Positions 27,168 through 35,764 of a stretch of DNA of 64,000 bases are shown in pieces. Within the stretch, counting starts at the first letter, position 1, and every line of letters begins with the position of its first letter. The DNA lies in contig NZ_JAFAGT010000045.1 of assembly GCF_019237615.1 (NCBI RefSeq), forward strand, positions 1 through 64,000. Reading direction: 5' to 3'. The notes beneath the pieces were generated by a model. That model was not told the DNA's origin. It saw nothing but the letters and a program-made list of their open reading frames with translations, and ran no database searches. Position numbers and translations under genes: made by a program. This DNA is from Roseateles sp. (lineage in GTDB: Bacteria; Pseudomonadota; Gammaproteobacteria; Burkholderiales; Burkholderiaceae_C).

Positions 27168-28352
27168 ATGCCCGACCACATCCCCGCCGCCCTCGATCAC
27201 GCCATCCTGCCCGGCATCGCCCTCGGCTTTGCCCCGGTCATCGACCGCCAGCGCGCCATCGCCGGAACGCGGCTGACCCTGGTGCCACTGCGTGCGGACG
27301 CCCGCATCGACCAGGCCGAGCTGCTCGCCGCGCTGGCCGCCACCTGGCCCCAGGGCGGTGCCGTCATCAGCCCGCAGGGCGAGGCCCTGCTGACCGCCCT
27401 GCTGGCCCAGTCGCCCGCCGAGCCCTCGCAGATCGAGGTGCCCGCTTTCATCGCCGCCGACCCGGCGCACGCCGACGCCATCGCCGCGCTCAAGGCCGCG
27501 GGCCACAGCGGCCTGCTCAAGGGCCTGCCCAACACGCCGCTGCCGACCGCCGTCGCTGCGGTATTCAAGCAGGTCGTGCTCGAGCCCGGCCAGGCCGCGC
27601 CGGCCGGCGTCGCCCTCATCCATGCCGGCGTGCGCGGCGCCGACGCCGTCGAGGCCAGCTTCCAGGCGGGCGCCCAGAACGTCATCGGCTGGCCCATGGA
27701 CGGCGTCTATGCCGCCACGCCCGGCACCGGCAAGACCGAGATCGCCGCCGACCTGCAGGTCATCGTCGAGCTGATGGCCCGCGTCGACGAGGGCGAGGAC
27801 GTCGAGCGCCTGGAGCAGACGCTCAAGCGCGACCCCAGCCTGGCCTTCAAGCTGCTGCGCTACATGAACTCCGCCGCCTTCGGCCTGCCGGTCGAGGTGT
27901 CCAGCTTCCGCCACGCCATCATGCTGCTGGGCTATGCGCGCCTGCGGCGCTGGCTGGCCCTGCTGCTGACGACCGCCAGCAAGGACCACAGCATGCGCCC
28001 CATCATGTACGGCGCCCTGCGCCGCGGCCTGCTGATGGAGGAGCTCGCCGCCGGCATGGAAGAGCGCGAGATGCGCGACGAGATGTTCATCTGCGGGCTG
28101 TTCTCGCTGCTGGACCACATGCTCAAGCAGCCCTTCGAGCGGCTACTGCAAAGCATCCCCGTGCCGGAACGCGTGCGCCAGGCCCTCGTCGACGGCAGCG
28201 GCCCCTTCCTGCCCTATCTGGAGCTGGTGCGCGCGATCGAGTCCGAGAGCGTGTTCGACTACCGCGAACGCGCCGAGGCGCTGATGCTGGGCGCCGGCGA
28301 GATCAATGCCTGCGTGCTGCGGGCCCTGCACAAGGCCACCCAGCTCGAATGA
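27168..28352 (+). CDS. HDOD-domain signalling protein with degenerate EAL-like N-terminus
   Basis: A 394-residue soluble protein. The N-terminal part (1-190) resembles the EAL-like half of YuxH/CdgJ-type proteins (GFAPVIDRQRAIAG) but lacks EAL, DDFGTG and other catalytic residues, so it should not cleave c-di-GMP. The C-terminal HDOD domain (about 195-390) has the typical LKRDPSLAFKLLRYMNSAAF motif. HDOD proteins often act as regulators of motility or second-messenger signalling. It lies 119 bp after flgL and may be read with it. The ATG at 27168 is preferred to an earlier frame start because the family begins there. Confidence 0.8.
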   Translation: MPDHIPAALDHAILPGIALGFAPVIDRQRAIAGTRLTLVPLRADARIDQAELLAALAATWPQGGAVISPQGEALLTALLAQSPAEPSQIEVPAFIAADPAHADAIAALKAAGHSGLLKGLPNTPLPTAVAAVFKQVVLEPGQAAPAGVALIHAGVRGADAVEASFQAGAQNVIGWPMDGVYAATPGTGKTEIAADLQVIVELMARVDEGEDVERLEQTLKRDPSLAFKLLRYMNSAAFGLPVEVSSFRHAIMLLGYARLRRWLALLLTTASKDHSMRPIMYGALRRGLLMEELAAGMEEREMRDEMFICGLFSLLDHMLKQPFERLLQSIPVPERVRQALVDGSGPFLPYLELVRAIESESVFDYRERAEALMLGAGEINACVLRALHKATQLE

Positions 28353-28421
28353 GCGGGACCGCCTTCGCGTGATGCCGGCCGGCCCGCTCGCATGAGCCCG
28401 CCCCTGCCGCACGGCTGAACC

Positions 28422-30872
28422 ATGCTCGGCGCGCCCGCCTCCGCTGCGCTGCTCGAACTCGTCGGCGACCCGGTGCTGACGCTGCGGGCCGACCTGTCCG
28501 TGCTGCGCGCCAACCCGGCCGCGCGCGAATGGCTGGGCGGCGACGCCGCCGACGGCTGGCGGATGTTGCGCAACGCGGCCGGCGCCCGGCTGGAGGCCTG
28601 GCTGCGCGAGGCCACCCAGGCCATAGACGCCGGCCGCGCGCCGCCGGCCGCGCCGCCGCTCAAGCTCGCCGATGGCCAGCGCGCCACGCTGCACCTGCTG
28701 CGCGAGCGCCCCCACTGGCTGCTGCATGCCCGCCTCAGCGCCGCCGAGCCCGGCGAGCCGCCGCTGGCCGAGTGGCTGGCGTTGTCGCCGCTGCCGGCCC
28801 TGCTGGCCGATACGGCCAGCGGCAGCATGCTGCGTCACAACGCCGCCTTCGCCGCCCTATACAGCGGCTCGCCGCGCCACCTGAACGACCTGCCCGACCT
28901 GCTGCAGGCGCTGCTCGGCTGGCATCGAGGCGCACCGCTGCCGGCGCTCGCGGCCCAGCGCGCGCTGGACGCCTCCCTCGTCACCGAGGCCGAGTTCATC
29001 GACCCACAGGGCCTGCAGCGCTGGCTGCAGGCGCGGCTGCGCCTGTGGCGACACAACGGCCGCACGCTGCTGCTGGCGGTGCTTGAAGACCAGAGCCCGC
29101 TGCACGAGCGCGACCTCGCGCACCAGCAACTGGATGCGCTGATGGACGCCGCCGCCGTCGGCCTGGCCACCTTCCAGCCCGAGGCCGGCTGGCTCAAGGC
29201 CCACCGCAAGGGCTCGCCCTTCAAGACCGGCGCCAGGCAGCAGAGCCCGCTCCAGGGCTCGTTGCAGGGCATACATCGCGACATCGTCGAGCCCGCCTCG
29301 CTGCCCGAGTTCGAGCGCCTGCAGCGCGCGCTCAAGAAAGGTGACGCCATCGAGGTGCGCTACGCCGTGCGCCACCCCGAGCTGGGCCGGCGCTGGCTGC
29401 TGACGCGCGTCGCGCCGGGGCTGCTGGCCGGCGGGCGGCGCTCCACCTCGGTCGTCACGCTGGACGTGACCGCCCAGGCCCAGGCCGAGAACGCGCTGCT
29501 GCTGCGCGCCGAGAGCGAGCGCGCCGTGCTGGACTCCGTGCTGGTGGGCATCGTCACGGTCGGCCCGGACGGCATCGAGTGGATGAACCGCTCGGCGCGC
29601 CGCATGTTCGGCTGCGAGCTGGAGGACGTGCGGGGCCAGCCCATGGGCGTGCTGGCGCCCGAGGACGACGCGCACGCCTTCCACGCCGAGCCCGGCACCG
29701 ACGTGTTCGAGTGCCGGCTGCGTGGCCGCGACGGGCGCGCGTTCTGGGTCATAGGCAACGCAGTGCAGACGCCGCGCGAGGACGGCGGCACCCAGCTGAC
29801 CTATGCGCTGCTGGACATCGACCGCCGCCGCCAGGCCGAGGCCGAGAGCCGCCTGGCCCAGGCCTCGCTGGCCCGCATCATCGAGGGCGCGCCGCTGGCC
29901 ATCACGCTGCACGAGGCCCAGAGCCTGCGCATCGTCAAGCTCAACCAGGCCGCCGCGGCGCTGGCCGGGCGGCCCGAGGCCGCGCTGCTGGGCGGCACGC
30001 CGGCCGAGCTGTTCGGCGCCGAGCAGGGCGCCCAAGTCGTGGCCGACATGCGCGAGGCGCTGGCCGCGCAGGCCGTCGTGCAGCGCGAGTACCGCGTGCC
30101 GGCCGGCCCCGCCACGCGCATCTGGGACACGCGGCTGCTGCACCTGGCCGGCGTCGGCGGCGACACGCCCGAGCTGCTGCTGCTCGTCGCCAGCGACGTG
30201 ACCGAGCAACGCGCCGCCGAGCAGGCCCGCCTGCAGGCCGCCATCGCACAGCGCGAGCTGCTCGTGCGCGAGGTGCACCACCGCATCAAGAACAATCTGC
30301 AGGGCGTGGCCGGCCTGCTGCAGCAGATCGCCGCGCGCCGGCCCGAGGTCGCGCCGGTGCTGAAGGAGGCGGTGGGCCAGGTGCAGGCCATCGCCCAGGT
30401 CTACGGCCTGCAGGTTGGCGCCACCGGGCCGCTGCTGCTCAAGCGCGTGTTCGACGCCATCGTCGGCTCCGTGCAGCGCATGCAGGGCCGCGTCATCACC
30501 ACCGCCGCCGAAGGCGGCGTGCTGATGGACGACTGGTGCCTGCCCGAAGCCGAGGCCATCCCCATCGCACTCAGCCTCAACGAGCTGCTCGGCAACGCGC
30601 TGCGCCACGGCGGCGAGGCCCCGGTGCGCTGCCAGCTCATCTGCGACGCGGCCGGCGTGACCGTCGAGATCGTCAACCCCGGGCGCCTGCCCGAGGGCTT
30701 CGCACTGCAGAACGTGAAAAGTGGCGTCTCGGGCCTTGGCCTGGTGCGCGCGCTGCTGCCACGGCGCAGCGCCATCCTCAGCCTGGAACAGCAGGACGGC
30801 GACGTCGTCTGCCGGTTGGAACTGATTCCGCCCAGCGTGGTTCACAATCCGGGCACAAGAGCAAGTTCCTGA
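28422..30872 (+). CDS. Multi-PAS sensor histidine kinase, HisKA_2 family
   Basis: An 816-residue soluble kinase. At least two clear PAS domains (about 365-480 and 485-600) and two weaker ones nearer the N-terminus precede the HisKA_2 domain; the phospho-acceptor His is in REVHHRIKNNLQ (about 619). The HATPase domain has an N-box LNELLGNALRHGG (about 719) and a G-box GLGLVRALL. No membrane segment is present, so it senses a cytoplasmic signal. It lies 8 bp before an ANTAR response regulator, its probable partner. HisKA_2 kinases are the usual partners of ANTAR regulators. Confidence 0.88.
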   Translation: MLGAPASAALLELVGDPVLTLRADLSVLRANPAAREWLGGDAADGWRMLRNAAGARLEAWLREATQAIDAGRAPPAAPPLKLADGQRATLHLLRERPHWLLHARLSAAEPGEPPLAEWLALSPLPALLADTASGSMLRHNAAFAALYSGSPRHLNDLPDLLQALLGWHRGAPLPALAAQRALDASLVTEAEFIDPQGLQRWLQARLRLWRHNGRTLLLAVLEDQSPLHERDLAHQQLDALMDAAAVGLATFQPEAGWLKAHRKGSPFKTGARQQSPLQGSLQGIHRDIVEPASLPEFERLQRALKKGDAIEVRYAVRHPELGRRWLLTRVAPGLLAGGRRSTSVVTLDVTAQAQAENALLLRAESERAVLDSVLVGIVTVGPDGIEWMNRSARRMFGCELEDVRGQPMGVLAPEDDAHAFHAEPGTDVFECRLRGRDGRAFWVIGNAVQTPREDGGTQLTYALLDIDRRRQAEAESRLAQASLARIIEGAPLAITLHEAQSLRIVKLNQAAAALAGRPEAALLGGTPAELFGAEQGAQVVADMREALAAQAVVQREYRVPAGPATRIWDTRLLHLAGVGGDTPELLLLVASDVTEQRAAEQARLQAAIAQRELLVREVHHRIKNNLQGVAGLLQQIAARRPEVAPVLKEAVGQVQAIAQVYGLQVGATGPLLLKRVFDAIVGSVQRMQGRVITTAAEGGVLMDDWCLPEAEAIPIALSLNELLGNALRHGGEAPVRCQLICDAAGVTVEIVNPGRLPEGFALQNVKSGVSGLGLVRALLPRRSAILSLEQQDGDVVCRLELIPPSVVHNPGTRASS

Positions 30873-30880
30873 GGGGCGCG

Positions 30881-31471
30881 GTGAGCAAGGGCAAGATCCT
30901 GGTCGTCGACGACGACCGACTGGTGCTGGCAACGCTGAGCTACGGGCTCACGCAGGCCGGTTTCGAGGTCATCGATGCCGACAACGGCGACGACGCCATC
31001 CTGCTCGCCCGCGAGCACCGGCCCGAGCTGGCCCTGCTCGACATCCGCATGGAAGGCCTGACCGGCTTCGACGTGGCAGCCTACCTGCGCGAGTTCCTGC
31101 AGACGCCGTTCATGTTCCTGTCCGCCTTCACGGACGAAGCAACGGTGGCCAAGGTCAAGGAGCTGGGCGCCGTGGCCTACCTCGTCAAGCCGCTGGACAT
31201 CTCGCAGATCGTGCCGGCCGTCGAGGCTGCCTTTGCACGTCTGGCCGCTCCGCCCCCGGCGGCCGCGGCCTTCGAGAGTCCTTCCGAGCTGCCGCTTCTC
31301 GACACGACGGCGTTGGCCGTCGGCGTGCTGATGCACCGCTACTCGCTGCCGCGCGACGAAGCCCTGGCCCGCCTGATGAGCCTGGCCGCGGCCGACGGCC
31401 ACAGCCTGCCGGAGCAGGCTCGGCGCATCGTCGATGCCGTGGAACTGCTGGCCCGGCCCGGGCAGCACTGA
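30881..31471 (+). CDS. Response regulator with ANTAR RNA-binding domain
   Basis: A 196-residue protein with a REC domain (1-120; acidic pocket D10-D12, phospho-acceptor D54 in ALLDIRM, Lys in LVKPLD) and a C-terminal ANTAR domain (about 140-196; LAVGVLMHRYSLPRDEALAR). ANTAR regulators bind paired hairpins in leader RNA and prevent termination, so this should act after transcription starts rather than on DNA. The start is a GTG at 30881, following GAGGGG. The RNA target is unknown. It pairs with the HisKA_2 kinase directly upstream. Confidence 0.88.
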   Translation: MSKGKILVVDDDRLVLATLSYGLTQAGFEVIDADNGDDAILLAREHRPELALLDIRMEGLTGFDVAAYLREFLQTPFMFLSAFTDEATVAKVKELGAVAYLVKPLDISQIVPAVEAAFARLAAPPPAAAAFESPSELPLLDTTALAVGVLMHRYSLPRDEALARLMSLAAADGHSLPEQARRIVDAVELLARPGQH

Positions 31472-31577
31472 TTCACGCAATCCATGCGGCGGTAGCGCCT
31501 GCCAGCGGACCGGGCACCGGAACGCCCTGGCGATGCGCTTGCCGGCATCCGGCCAAAGCGGGACCGGGCGAAGGGCC

Positions 31578-32918
31578 TCAGCCCAACGTGAAGTAGAAGC
31601 GGGCGCCCTCGCCCACCGCGGATTCGGCCCAGATGTCGCCGCCATGCCGCCGGATGATGCGGCGCACCAGCGCCAGCCCGACGCCCGTGCCCTGGAAGTC
31701 GCTGGCGCTGTGCAGGCGCTGGAAGACGCCGAACAGGCGTTCCGCAAAGCGCATGTCGAAGCCCGCGCCGTTGTCCGACACGACGAAGACGCGCCGCCCG
31801 TCCTGCTGCACGGTGCCGAACCCGATCTCGGTGCGCTCGGTCTTGGCGCTGTACTTCCAGGCGTTGCCGAGCAGGTTCTCCAGCACCATGCGCAGCAGCG
31901 TCGGGTCGCCCTGCACCATCAGGCCGGGCTCGATGTCCAGGGCCAGCTCGCGCTGCGGCGCCGCGCGCTGGAGTTCCTCGACCACATAGCCGGCCTGCTG
32001 CGACAGGTTGACGGGCTGGCTGATCAGCGGCCGCGTGGACAGCTGGCTCAGCGACAGCAGCGCGTCGATCATGCTGTTCATGCGCGCCGCGGCGCTCATG
32101 ACGCGGTCCAGGTGGTCGTTGCCGACGCGGTCCAGCCGCGTGCCGTAATCCTCCTTCAGGATGCGCGCAAAGCCTTCGACGACGCGCAAGGGGGCGCGCA
32201 GGTCGTGCGAGACCGTGTAGCTGAAGGACTCATGCTCGGCGGCGATGTCGGGCGCGGTCTGCGGGGCCGGCGCGGCCACGGCATCCTCCTGCGGCCGCGC
32301 CGTGCCGAGATAGCCGGCGAAATGACCCTGCGAATCGATGCAAGGCAGCCCGCGCAGCTGCCATGACGCGCCGCCCTCCGCCGCGCCGAGCTGAAGCTCG
32401 GCGAAGGGTTGGTGGGCATCGAGCCGCTCACGCAGCTGGGCGGCAGGCGCTGCAGCCTCGAAGCGCTCCCACAGCCGCTGGGTGCTTGCGCCCGCACCCA
32501 CCCAGCTCGACGATGGCGCGCCCTGCGGTGCCTGCCAGCGCACCAGGCGGTGGTTGGCGTCTGTCGCCCATTGCCAGTCGCGCTGCAGCTGGGCCTGCAT
32601 CAGCAGTTGCTGGCGCGCCTCGCGCAGCGGCTCGGCCAGGCGTTGACGGGTCAGCCGCACCCCGGCATGCCAGCCCAGGGCCGCCGCGACCAGCAGCATG
32701 ACGCCAGTGAAGAAGGCTGTCAGCACGAGGGCGGCATGCACGAGGCCGACCTCGCCGCCCCACACGCGCACCAGAGCCAGCACCACCAGGCAGCCCAGCA
32801 GGAGCATCAGCAGCGCGGCCGCAGCCAGACCCAGCACCAGCAGTCGCATCGGCAGTCGTCGCTCCTGGCGGCGCGACGTGATCGCGCTGTCGTCGCTGAG
32901 GCTGTTCATGCGGGACAT
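31578..32918 (-). CDS. Membrane sensor histidine kinase
   Basis: A protein of about 446 residues with two N-terminal membrane helices (about 30-52 and 65-90), a PAS-like region, HisKA with acceptor His in SYTVSHDLRAPLRVVEGFAR, and HATPase with N-box LENLLGNAWKYS and G-box GTGVGLALVRRI. The architecture resembles light- or redox-type kinases of the phytochrome-kinase class, but no chromophore domain is present. Either ATG at 32918 or 32909 could be the start, and no clear ribosome site decides. It is divergent from an Hpt gene, which suggests a phosphorelay. Confidence 0.85.
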   Translation of the reverse strand: MSRMNSLSDDSAITSRRQERRLPMRLLVLGLAAAALLMLLLGCLVVLALVRVWGGEVGLVHAALVLTAFFTGVMLLVAAALGWHAGVRLTRQRLAEPLREARQQLLMQAQLQRDWQWATDANHRLVRWQAPQGAPSSSWVGAGASTQRLWERFEAAAPAAQLRERLDAHQPFAELQLGAAEGGASWQLRGLPCIDSQGHFAGYLGTARPQEDAVAAPAPQTAPDIAAEHESFSYTVSHDLRAPLRVVEGFARILKEDYGTRLDRVGNDHLDRVMSAAARMNSMIDALLSLSQLSTRPLISQPVNLSQQAGYVVEELQRAAPQRELALDIEPGLMVQGDPTLLRMVLENLLGNAWKYSAKTERTEIGFGTVQQDGRRVFVVSDNGAGFDMRFAERLFGVFQRLHSASDFQGTGVGLALVRRIIRRHGGDIWAESAVGEGARFYFTLG

Positions 32919-33083
32919 TGTAGGCAGCGCATCCGCGCGCTCCAGATGACGGCAGGACCGGCGCAGCCCGATGTCAATAAGCACCGAAAGCACCATCGAA
33001 TCTGTGCATTCCTTCGCGTCTGCCCCCCCTCACACCCGAGATACATTTAGGCATGCCGAGTCCCTAGACCCGCAGCCCCGTCC

Positions 33084-33452
33084 ATGACCGCCCCAAATCC
33101 CGCCCTGCTGCTCGATCCCGAGGCGATCCGTCGCTTGCGGGAGCTCGACCCGAGTGGCGGCAACAAGCTGCTGGAGCGCGTCGTGAATGCCTTCTCCAAT
33201 TCATTGGACCGTTTGCTCCCCGACCTTGCCCGCGCCCGCGAAGGCGGCACGCTGGACCTCGCCATCGTGCGGCATGTCAGCCACACGCTGAAGTCCTCGT
33301 CCGCCAGCCTCGGCGCGGCGGCGCTGTCGGCGCGTTGCGCCGACATCGAAACCATGGCCCGCGACGGCCATGCCCAGGGCTTGCATGAGCAGTTGGACGC
33401 TATGCTCCAAGACATCCAACAGGTACGCGCGGCCCTCGCCGCGCTGCTCTGA
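33084..33452 (+). CDS. Histidine phosphotransfer (Hpt) protein
   Basis: A stand-alone Hpt of 122 residues. The phospho-His lies in RHVSHTLKSSSASLG (about residue 72), the standard HxLK(G/S) motif, in a four-helix bundle. Hpt proteins pass phosphate between hybrid kinases and REC domains. It lies 6 bp before a REC-GGDEF-EAL gene and divergent from a membrane kinase. A relay through this Hpt to the c-di-GMP enzyme is plausible, although the kinase lacks its own REC domain. Confidence 0.88.
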   Translation: MTAPNPALLLDPEAIRRLRELDPSGGNKLLERVVNAFSNSLDRLLPDLARAREGGTLDLAIVRHVSHTLKSSSASLGAAALSARCADIETMARDGHAQGLHEQLDAMLQDIQQVRAALAALL

Positions 33453-33458
33453 CCCTTC

Positions 33459-35681
33459 ATGCTGCCTACCGGTCAAGCCCTCGACGACCTGCCTCCGCGC
33501 CCCCGCGTGCTGCTGGTGGACGACGACGAGGTCAACCTGCTGCTGACCGCAGCGGCGCTGCGCGAGCGTGGCTTCGAGGTCACCGAGGCCGCCAGCGGCA
33601 GCGAGGCCCTGGGCCAGCTGTCCGGCCGCGCGCCCGACGTCGTCGTGCTGGACGCGCTGATGCCCGAGCTCGACGGCTTCGAGACCTGCTCGCTGCTGCG
33701 CGCCACGCCCGGCTTCGAATCCCTGCCCGTGCTGATGCTGACCGGCCTGGACGACGAGGCCTCCATCAACCGGGCCTACCAGGCCGGCGCAACGGACTTC
33801 TTTGTCAAGTCTTCGCAGTGGAGCCTGCTGGACGGCCGGCTGCGCTATCTGCTGCGCAGCTCGCGCACGCGGCTGGAGCTGGAGCGCAGCAAGGCCAAGC
33901 TGGCCCGCGCCCAGGACCTGGCGCGCATGGGCAGCTTCGAATGGTGGCGCGAAGCGTCCGCCAGCTTCGCCATCTCCGCCGAAGGCCTGCGCGTGTTCGG
34001 CCGCGGCCCGCAGGACCGGCTGGACTTCATCGGCGTCATGCGCATGGTGCCGGCCGATGACCGCCACGTCTTCCTGCGCCTGCTGCGCGACGTCATCGCC
34101 CACACCTCGGTGCTGGTCACCGACCTGCCACTGACCTTGCCAGACGGCCGCCAGCGCGTCGTGCACATCGAGGCCGAGCCCGAGTTCAACGAGCAGGGCG
34201 GCGTCAGCGGCTACACCGGCATCCTGCAGGACGTGACCGACCGCCGCCAGGCCGAGGACCGCATCCGCCAACTGGCCCATTTCGACGCGCTGACCGGCCT
34301 GCCGAATCGGCGCCAGCTGATCTACCGCGTCGAGCGTGCCATCGAGAGCGCCCGCCGCGGCGGCCACGAGGTGGGCCTGCTGCTCATCGACCTGGACCGC
34401 TTCAAGGTCATCAACGACACGCTGGGCCACACGGCCGGCGACGAGCTGCTCGTCGAGGTCGGCCGGCGCCTGCGCGCCTGCGTGCGCCACTCCGACCAGA
34501 TCCTCGAAGGCGTGCTCGACGGCCTGGGCAACCGTGGCCATCGCGGCCTGGAGGCTGTGGGGCGCCTGGGCGGCGACGAGTTCGTGGCCCTGCTGCCCGA
34601 GGTGGCCGACGAGCGCGACGCCGAGCGCGTCGCCCAGCGCGTGCTGGATGCGCTGCGCGAGCCCATCTTCGTCGGCGGCCAGGAATGCTTCGTCACGGCC
34701 AGCGTGGGCATCGCGCTCTACCCGCGCGACGGCCAGACCATGGCCGACCTGCTGCGCAACTCCGACGTCGCCATGTACGCCGTCAAGAGCCAGGGCCGCA
34801 ACGCCTCGGCCGTCTACTCGCCGCAGCTGGCCGGCCATGGCAAGCAGAAGCTGGAACTTGAAAGCGCGCTGCACAAGGCACTGGAGCGCAACGAGATCGT
34901 GCTGCACTACCAGCCCAAGATCGACGTGCGTGCCGCCCGCATGGTGGGCGCCGAGGCGCTGATGCGCTGGCAGCGCGGCAACGTGCTGGTGCCGCCGGCC
35001 GACTTCATCCCGCTGGCCGAGGAGACAGGCCTCATCGTGCCCTTGTCCGAATGGGCGCTGAAGGAGGCCGCCCGCCAGGCCAAGCTGTGGTCGCTGCAGT
35101 TCGGCTTCTCGGACTCCATCGCCGTGAACCTGCCCAGCCGGCTGTTCGAGCGCACCGATCTCGTCGAGCACATCCACCAGTGCGTCAGCGCCTACGGCGT
35201 GCCGCACCGCTCCATCCAGCTCGAGATCACCGAAAACAACCTGATGAAGGACCTGCAGAACGTCATCCCGTCGCTGCACCGCCTGAACGAGGTCGGCGTG
35301 GAGATCTCCATCGACGACTTCGGCACCGGCTACTCGTCCCTCGCCTACTTGACCACGCTGCCCATCTCCGAGGTCAAGATCGACCGCACCTTCGTGCGCG
35401 ACCTCGGCATCACGCCGCAGAGCTCGGCCGTCGTCACGGCCATCATCGCGCTGGCGCGGGCGCTGGGCCTTCGCGTCATCGCCGAGGGCGTGGAGACGCT
35501 GCGCCAGATGGAGGTGCTGCACCGCCTGGGCTGCTCGCTGATGCAGGGCTTCCTGTTCAGCAAGCCGCTTCCGGCGGACGAGCTGGAGCGCTGGATCGCC
35601 CAGACCGTGCTGCCGCGCAAGGCGCCCTGGATCACCCAGGCCGACAGCCCCGCCGACCTGGCTTCGCGCGGGCAGGCCTGA
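33459..35681 (+). CDS. Response regulator with PAS, GGDEF and EAL domains (c-di-GMP turnover)
   Basis: A 740-residue protein: REC (about 14-130; phospho-acceptor D65 in VVLDALMPELDG), PAS (about 145-260), GGDEF (about 270-430) and EAL (about 450-720). The cyclase signature GGDEF (about 371-375) and the phosphodiesterase residues (GAEALMRW, EITENNLM, IDDFGTGYSSLAYL, KIDRTFV) are intact, so it could make and break c-di-GMP. The GGDEF domain carries about 20 extra residues just before RLGGDEF, within the loop that normally leads directly into the motif. It follows the Hpt gene by 6 bp. Confidence 0.93.
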   Translation: MLPTGQALDDLPPRPRVLLVDDDEVNLLLTAAALRERGFEVTEAASGSEALGQLSGRAPDVVVLDALMPELDGFETCSLLRATPGFESLPVLMLTGLDDEASINRAYQAGATDFFVKSSQWSLLDGRLRYLLRSSRTRLELERSKAKLARAQDLARMGSFEWWREASASFAISAEGLRVFGRGPQDRLDFIGVMRMVPADDRHVFLRLLRDVIAHTSVLVTDLPLTLPDGRQRVVHIEAEPEFNEQGGVSGYTGILQDVTDRRQAEDRIRQLAHFDALTGLPNRRQLIYRVERAIESARRGGHEVGLLLIDLDRFKVINDTLGHTAGDELLVEVGRRLRACVRHSDQILEGVLDGLGNRGHRGLEAVGRLGGDEFVALLPEVADERDAERVAQRVLDALREPIFVGGQECFVTASVGIALYPRDGQTMADLLRNSDVAMYAVKSQGRNASAVYSPQLAGHGKQKLELESALHKALERNEIVLHYQPKIDVRAARMVGAEALMRWQRGNVLVPPADFIPLAEETGLIVPLSEWALKEAARQAKLWSLQFGFSDSIAVNLPSRLFERTDLVEHIHQCVSAYGVPHRSIQLEITENNLMKDLQNVIPSLHRLNEVGVEISIDDFGTGYSSLAYLTTLPISEVKIDRTFVRDLGITPQSSAVVTAIIALARALGLRVIAEGVETLRQMEVLHRLGCSLMQGFLFSKPLPADELERWIAQTVLPRKAPWITQADSPADLASRGQA

Positions 35682-35693
35682 TATGACGCAGCG

Positions 35694-35750
35694 CCCACGC
35701 TCGCTGCGCTCACTGCCCCCCACGAGGGGGCAGCAGCCCCCTCGGACGCC
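35694..35750. repeat. REP-like intergenic palindrome
   Basis: The gap contains CGCTCGCTGCGCTC followed by a perfect 8-bp stem, CTGCCCCC-CACGA-GGGGGCAG (35713-35733). This type of element is dispersed between genes in Burkholderiales (recollection, not searched). A related layout is seen at 17317-17425. It could act as a weak terminator or mRNA stabiliser between the two c-di-GMP genes. Confidence 0.55.
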
Positions 35751-35764
35751 CGGACTGCACTGAC

